In this document: positions 58,641-64,000 of the stretch, piece after piece
How the letters are laid out: each line of letters begins with the position of its first letter
Position numbering within the stretch: position 1 is the first letter of the stretch
From: Erythroxylum novogranatense
Lineage: Eukaryota; Streptophyta; Magnoliopsida; Malpighiales; Erythroxylaceae
Assembly (NCBI GenBank): GCA_029891385.1
Contig: CM057230.1
Coordinates: 16,629,372 to 16,693,371 of the forward strand
Length of the DNA stretch: 64,000 bases
Direction: 5' to 3'
Notes under the pieces: generated by a model
What the model saw: only the letters and a program-made list of their open reading frames with translations
What the model was told of the DNA's origin: nothing
The model's database searches: none
Position numbers and translations under genes: made by a program

Positions 58641-59709
58641 TTGGTGCTTCCGTGTCTGTCAATCACGAACACCGACCGAGCGAGCACGCCCTGAGAATCG
58701 GCCAATCATTTTTGTTGTAAAGGGGTCCTACCCCCAGCACCGAGTTTCTTTATTTATACATACGACACGTGGCAAGTCGAATATTCTATTCTTTTTCTGT
58801 TATTTATCTATTGAGTTTAGGGTGGGAGACAAAAGTTGTATGATAAGAAGATGAACCTTAACTACAAGTTTTCAATCAATTAATGATAAATTTTAGTTAA
58901 GACCAAGTTTCATTTGTTAATGTTGAAATGGTCATGAGTCGAGACTCCAGCAGTCCAGCGTGCTTTTCCTGTTCAGTTCGACTTAATTTTCAGGGCTTTT
59001 TGTCTGGAACTTTTCAAAATCAACGGACATAGCAGAGAAAGGTATCGGTCAAACTTCCGCGTCGGCTGAGATTGGAACGTGTCCGTTGCCTGGTCCAACA
59101 AGTGGCCATCGCCTTCCAAGAATATGATGATATCTAATTATTGAGTTTCATGTGGGATTATATTTTCAATATTCAATCCTAATACCATAGCTTCAGTATC
59201 TTTTTGGAAATTCGATATATATTATATAGAATAATAAGAAATGATTCACCAATGAATATCCTCTTGACTAGGCATGGCCTCCAGGTTTTACAGAAACTGA
59301 TGCTGAAAGCAGTTAGTTGGAGTCCATGATGGCTTTTTCTGTTTTCATGGAGTAAATGATGGTATGGTCTTGGGGATGAAGTGTGAAAATGGACAAGTGG
59401 GCACTTGCGGCTAATCATATTTCAGTCTGAATATAAAGGCCATTACAAGCATCTGTATGAACATGCACTTCCCAGAATCAGATTGCACGAGTGTTGATGA
59501 TTCTACAGAAGGAAAACCAGAAAAACCAGATTCTTCTATTATTGCTTTCACATCTTAAAACCAATGGTAAGTTATACAAACATGTAATAATGATCAATGT
59601 ACAGCTTCTTGTGTCGAAAAGTACAACTAACTCTATACCATAAAGGTACCAACTACCATTATCAAGTTCACACAGTACCTTTCCACCTTCCCTTTTCCTA
59701 CTTCTGTAT
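58641..59709. other. 3' flank shared with the CCR4-like gene
   Basis: Nearly the same sequence as 32959-34156 apart from a 140-bp deletion. It should supply the chimera with the 3' UTR and polyadenylation region of the CCR4-like gene. No separate gene was recognised. Confidence 0.6.
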
Positions 59710-60879
59710 CTATGCAGCCACACAGGCCTCTTTCCTACTCTCAAGCAATTTTGTCAATGCATCGTCGATTTGGGCAAATGCTTCATCTATCCCTACATTG
59801 CCATTGACCTGCAGACAAGAGAAGTGGTCCCAATATTTAGAGTTTTCCAACGTTTTGACAATGAAAGAAGAGAATCCGTCAAATTTTAAAGAAGAAACCC
59901 GCACTGCCAACCAATCACATGTCTTCCTACACCGATCTTTCCTGTGCTACCAGATTTTTCATGAATGTGCACCTTACTTAAACACATAGTTCATAAAGCT
60001 AGTTAATGCATACATTAAGGTCCTGCTGACTTAATCATACTGATTTGGTGGAATATGGCTCTATTGATCACATCTAGATGTTAATTGGCCAGTCAGTGTC
60101 GTTTGGAATCAAAACCATAAGCAGAATCAGAAGGGCCAAGAAGAATGGGGAAAGAAGCTAAAAGTCCTATCTCAATCATATTTGATAATTTTCAATCAAT
60201 TAACTGCACTTTTTTGTTCAAGTTTGACCAAATATTTGAGTTGAAAAGAAGAAAAAGAAACAAAATACAAATTTATTTAACAGTCGAAACTTCGTATCTT
60301 AATTCATTGACTGGTCTATGCCATTGAAGTGCTACTTCATAGTTCAAAAGCTCCCCTCAGACATTTGTGCCTTAAGATTTGCAAAACGTATCAAACTTGA
60401 CATAACTCATTTCAAGAAAAAGAGAGACAAAGAGAGAGAGAGGGAGGGAAAAAATATGTTCCATGCCTTCAATGTAATGTCTTCGTACAAAGAAAGTATT
60501 GCTTCCACATTGTGGTGATGAGTTTGCAATCGCAACTTCACCTGTAAAAAGCCATTTCAAGGTGGAAAGATGAAGTTATCACTTTATTGCTGCAAATAAG
60601 TGTCATGGGAAGATAGTCTTATAAAGTAAAAAATATATATATAAATATTGGTTTAGAATGTGCCTTCTCTTCAGTATCATCAAAACGTTGTGTAAGCCTG
60701 GCAGCTATTTCTTCAGTCTCGGGTGGAGAATACTTCAAGTGCTATATCTTCCCAGTTACAGGGTCTAAGCTACGTCCAACCACCCTCTCAACAAGAATTT
60801 CTTAGGGACCTGAAGAAGGTGCAAAAGTTCAGGCGAAATATTTTGAAATGGTTACTCTCTATTAATCCTAATTAAATGA

Positions 60880-61133
60880 TGTTGGAATTTTGAAGAACAA
60901 AAGAGAAAACAAGATAATAGAAACCAAACTTTTACTTAATTTGTATTGAACTCAAAATAATGACAGCCTTAAATAAACATAGAAATAAACTAACCTTCCT
61001 AAATACTAGCAACTAGGAGAATAACATGGAAATCAAAAGAAGGCTCACTACCCCACTAACTTCACAACTAACTGACTAGATAAACATGATCACATAATTA
61101 ATAAAAACAATAATTTTGAATCAATATTCAACA
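60880..61133 (-). repeat. TRIM LTR (3' LTR in element orientation)
   Basis: 254 bp, ends TGTTGGAATT and ATATTCAACA on the plus strand; two differences from the partner at 61491-61744. Confidence 0.95.
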
Positions 61134-61490
61134 TTCCCCCTTGATTCAAAATGACAGATATTGAGTTATTTTGTTGAAGCACATATCTCCAATGTTACAT
61201 GCTATATTCATAATTTGAAGCACTTCTCTTCAATGGACGATGCACTTCTCACCAATCTTCAATTGTTGATGCATTTCTCATCAAACTTCAACTATTGATG
61301 CCCTTCTCATCAACCTACAATTATTGGAGCACATCTCTCCAAACACATTTTGGTGCACATCTCACCAACTCTTAAAAAAGAGTTTCTTCACTAACCAACT
61401 CCACCATATTTGCTTGCTACTAGGCATTGGAACAAAAAAAAAATTTCACTCAATCTCACAGCCTCTCAAGGATCTATGGCTCTGATAACA

Positions 61491-61744
61491 TGTTGGAATT
61501 TTGAAGAACAAAAGAGAAAGCAAGATAATAGAAACCAAACTTTTACTTAACTTGTATTGAACTCAAAATAATGACAGCCTTAAATAAACATAGAAATAAA
61601 CTAACCTTCCTAAATACTAGCAACTAGGAGAATAACATGGAAATCAAAAGAAGGCTCACTACCCCACTAACTTCACAACTAACTGACTAGATAAACATGA
61701 TCACATAATTAATAAAAACAATAATTTTGAATCAATATTCAACA
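61491..61744 (-). repeat. TRIM LTR (5' LTR in element orientation)
   Basis: 254 bp; the primer-binding site lies directly beside it at about 61478-61490 on the minus strand. Confidence 0.95.
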
Positions 61745-62676
61745 AATGAATCTCTTTCTTAATTCCATTACTGACAGCTCCTGAAGAAAATGAAGGAAGA
61801 GGCGTCAGTGAAGCATGTTGATAGATCCTCTTGTTCGCTTTTCATCTTTAAATTTCCATCAAGACATCAAACTAATTAGGCCAAGCTATACTACTATATC
61901 GTTACTACCAATCACACTGGATAAGTTAACAAATATCTAGTCGTACAATTGCAGACAAAATGAATTCTTACTTCTAGTAAAATAAAAAGGTCAGGCCGGA
62001 AGCCAAAATTTTCAAGAGCAGTTGCTTGTGAAGAGCTCCTAGGATAACCATCCAAAAGCCAGCCTTTTTCTTGAGAATCTGGCTGTGAGAGACGATCCTT
62101 CACCATCTACATAACAGAATTCAAGTGACCCACAAGATATGATTGTTTAAAGCCAAAAAAAAAAAGATATTTTCTTCAGATACAAAAGTTCGATTGAAAT
62201 TTGTCATCTATACCATGACAACTATTTCATCTGGAACCAGCTCTCCTTTCTCCATGTTTTCCTTTGCTCGCTTTCCATTTTCACTCCCTGAAGCAATTTC
62301 TGTTCTCAACAAGTCTCCAGCAGCAATATGCATCAAACCATACTGTAGTTTTGTGGATGACTTGATTCAGTAAGCTTTTCTCCATGGGCAATTTCAAATG
62401 AGAGACATAAAATTGTGCTTGCCGACTTTATCCAGGGATACAAGCTATAATACAACCATATCGAAATTTTCGGTTGAATGTGTGTTATATTGAAGTGTTG
62501 ACTAATAAACACGAAGGCTATGTCTGAAGCAATGATACTGCTCAAACAGCATGGGTTATGATCACCAGAGTACTTCACCATTTAATCACTTGAAAGTTAG
62601 AGGCAACAAGATTGGACCTATATTTTTGTTGCTTCACTTTTAAATTTGAAATCACCGTCAATATTCAAGTCTGCTA

Positions 62677-63523
62677 AGTTATGAATAGCTAAGTTATTTT
62701 TAGTCGGGGAATTCTAATTATTATGCTTTGACTCGTGAGACTATTGTTCTGATTATTTGGTTTATAATATTCGTACTGTTTTTGATTTACTGTCATTGTT
62801 TATTAATTGATTCTGCGATTGAGGCCTGATTGTAGAGTTAGTTAATTTACATATCGCCAACCGATTTACTTGGTGGAGTCTAAGCTGAGTGATCGGTGTT
62901 TGTGGCAATTGGCACTAGGACATAGTATTGTCTCGATTTCGTGTGGAGGAACTTGCGATTTAACTAGATGAAGATGAGTCGGTCGTAGTCGATTAGGGTT
63001 AGTGTTTCTTTAGAGTTTAATCTGTGTTAATTAATTGAATCTGGAGAGAGTCTCGAAGGTGTTATTAATTAATTAGGAGCAGTTTAAAGGAGTCTCTTTG
63101 ATTGTTCTAAGATTAAGAAGAAACGAGGAGCCAGGAGGAAGTTGGTAACATAGCTAACCTATTATTAAACCAAAGAAAATATTTGAGTCGATGATCGTGG
63201 TCTGCATAATAATTAGGAATTTCCTAGCTAGTTGTCGTTTATTGAGTTAATCAATTTTATTTGTGTTCTTTGTTAGTCTAATCGTAGTTGTTATTTTATT
63301 TGATTTTCATTGCGTTAATCATTTATTTGTGGTCAGATTAATTAGTAGTTCCAGTAGAAAACTCCAAACCCCTCATTTTAATTATTTTCATTCTTTCTTT
63401 GGCATTTAAATAGAATCAATTATTCCATTCTCGTGGATCGAATTCCATTTATCATCTTGTCTATGCAATTTATTTTCGTTTGGTGTTTGGGATTTATTTT
63501 TGATGGATTCGACACCCATCATA
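62677..63523. other. Unidentified 850-bp insert between two copies of AMK2 intron 2 sequence
   Basis: Sequence identity to copy A (36296) breaks off at 62677 and is replaced by non-coding DNA unrelated to the rest of the window, ending GATGGATTCGACACCCATC. It has no ORF. Its style, including CTCGTGGATCGAATTCC, recalls the region next to LTRs of plant retrotransposons, but no LTR, primer-binding site or target duplication was found. Confidence 0.4.
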
Positions 63524-64000
63524 CAAGCTATAATATAACCATATCGAAATTTTCGGTTGAACGTGTGTTATATTGAAGTGTTGACTAATAAACACGAAGG
63601 CTATGTCTGAAGCAATGATACTGCTCAAACAGCATGGGTTATGATCATCAGAGTACTTCACCATTTAATCACTTGAAAGTTAGAGGCTACAAGATTGGAC
63701 CTATATTTTTGTTGCTTCACTTTTAAATTTGAAATCACCGTCAATATTCAAGTCTTCTAGATATGAATCTTATACTTCCATATTCACCACTAGTAATTAA
63801 CTACTAATAAAAATCTGTCATACATAACACTACCAATTCTCCATAGAAACAAAAGAAATAAACATATTAAGACAAGGGATATGTGTTGTAATGAGACAAA
63901 AGTCCGACCTAGCATTGCCAACATTGGAAAATAAATTCGAGCATCTACAGAAAACGCAAAAGCAGCAAGTTATTCAAGTAAGGCATCAGCTAAAAGAGAG
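63524..64000. repeat. Second copy of AMK2 intron 2 sequence within copy B
   Basis: Starts with TACAAGCTATAATA and repeats 62445-62676, then continues as copy A does from about 36300 to 36546. It shares with 62445-62676 variants (GAAGCAATGATAC, AACAGCATGGG) that copy A lacks, so it arose by a local duplication after the large one. Confidence 0.85.

Larger units (their letters stand above)
60880..61744 (-). mobile_element. TRIM (terminal-repeat retrotransposon in miniature)
   Basis: 865 bp bounded by the 5-bp duplication AATGA (60875-60879 and 61745-61749). Two 254-bp LTRs (60880-61133 and 61491-61744) differ at only two positions. On the minus strand TGTTATCAGAGCC directly follows the 5' LTR, one mismatch from the initiator-Met tRNA site; AAGGGGGAA precedes the 3' LTR as polypurine tract. 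The 357-bp interior has no ORF but several diverged GATGCACTTCTCACCAA-type units. The empty site is seen in copy A at about 35758-35768. Confidence 0.95.
59710..62342 (-). pseudogene. AMK2 copy B, adenylate kinase pseudogene (exons 3-7 in window)
   Basis: Exons on the minus strand: 62342-62214 (3), 62106-61972 (4), 60809-60664 (5), 60541-60467 (6), 59808-59710 (7). Exon 4 is intact and includes GWLLDGYPRSS, the segment deleted from copy A; its 135 bp and splice sites are normal. Exon 5 is 146 bp instead of 147: one base is lost near its start (CCTGAAGAGATT to CCTAAGAAATT). The Tyr codon of GKIYHLK has also become TAG. These lesions break the protein before the lid domain. Exons 6 and 7 look intact, and exons 5 and 6 again end at GC. 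A TRIM sits in the intron between exons 5 and 4. Confidence 0.88.
57535..64000. repeat. Segmental duplication, copy B (continues past the window)
   Basis: Equivalent of 31853-36546. It starts inside the chimeric gene and carries the kinase end, the 3' flank, and AMK2 exons 7 to 3. Extra material relative to copy A: a TRIM (60880-61744), the exon 4 region, and an 850-bp unrelated insert (62677-63523). About 140 bp (after 58853) and about 435 bp (after 60378) present in copy A are missing. Exons 2 and 1 of AMK2 would lie beyond 64000. Confidence 0.95.

Overview
The window is nuclear DNA of a eudicot plant, probably a woody or rosid-type species. TIR-type NLR genes, GT-AG introns, plant receptor kinases, a plastid adenylate kinase, Tat-lineage Ty3/gypsy and Ty1/copia retrotransposons, L1 LINEs and MITEs all point there. 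No species could be assigned. The host DNA is AT-rich; the two Tat elements and their tandem repeats are GC-rich islands. All family assignments come from reading translations by eye, without any database search.

Layout. 1-877 is a clipped LTR. 950-4985 holds the wreck of a TIR-NB-LRR gene split by a LINE. 5236-8765 is a decayed copia element. 9050-9316 encodes a small secreted cysteine-containing peptide. 9632-11576 (minus) is a complete five-exon gene for the mitochondrial complex I assembly factor NDUFAF3. 12302-22214 is a Tat element in minus orientation with a GAATG target duplication, itself inside a MITE. 23805-26804 is a CEPR2-like LRR receptor kinase. 26805-30612 holds a LINE fragment and nested MITEs. 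30613-32958 is a CRINKLY4-related receptor kinase (CCR4-like), convergent with an AMK2-type plastid adenylate kinase gene at 34157-37141 (minus). 37590-44835 is a second Tat element, plus orientation, that has lost RT, RNase H and integrase. 44841-50039 is repeat-rich intergenic DNA with a hAT-like element nested in a MITE. 50101-54638 is a Tcp11-family pseudogene.

The centrepiece is 56067-58640: an uninterrupted chimeric gene encoding TIR, NB-ARC and then the whole cytoplasmic kinase tail of the CCR4-like receptor. It arose because a block starting inside the CCR4-like gene (31853) and running through AMK2 (to at least 36546) was duplicated about 25.7 kb away, landing in frame behind a TIR-NB-ARC. 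The chimera lacks the MHD motif, the LRRs, the crinkly ectodomain and the membrane span, and keeps the recognisable catalytic residues of both the TIR and the kinase.

The duplicated AMK2 genes carry complementary damage. The first copy lost exon 4 (the AMP-binding DGYPR segment). The second kept exon 4 but has a frameshift and a nonsense codon in exon 5, and a very young TRIM element (2 differences between its 254-bp LTRs) in an intron.
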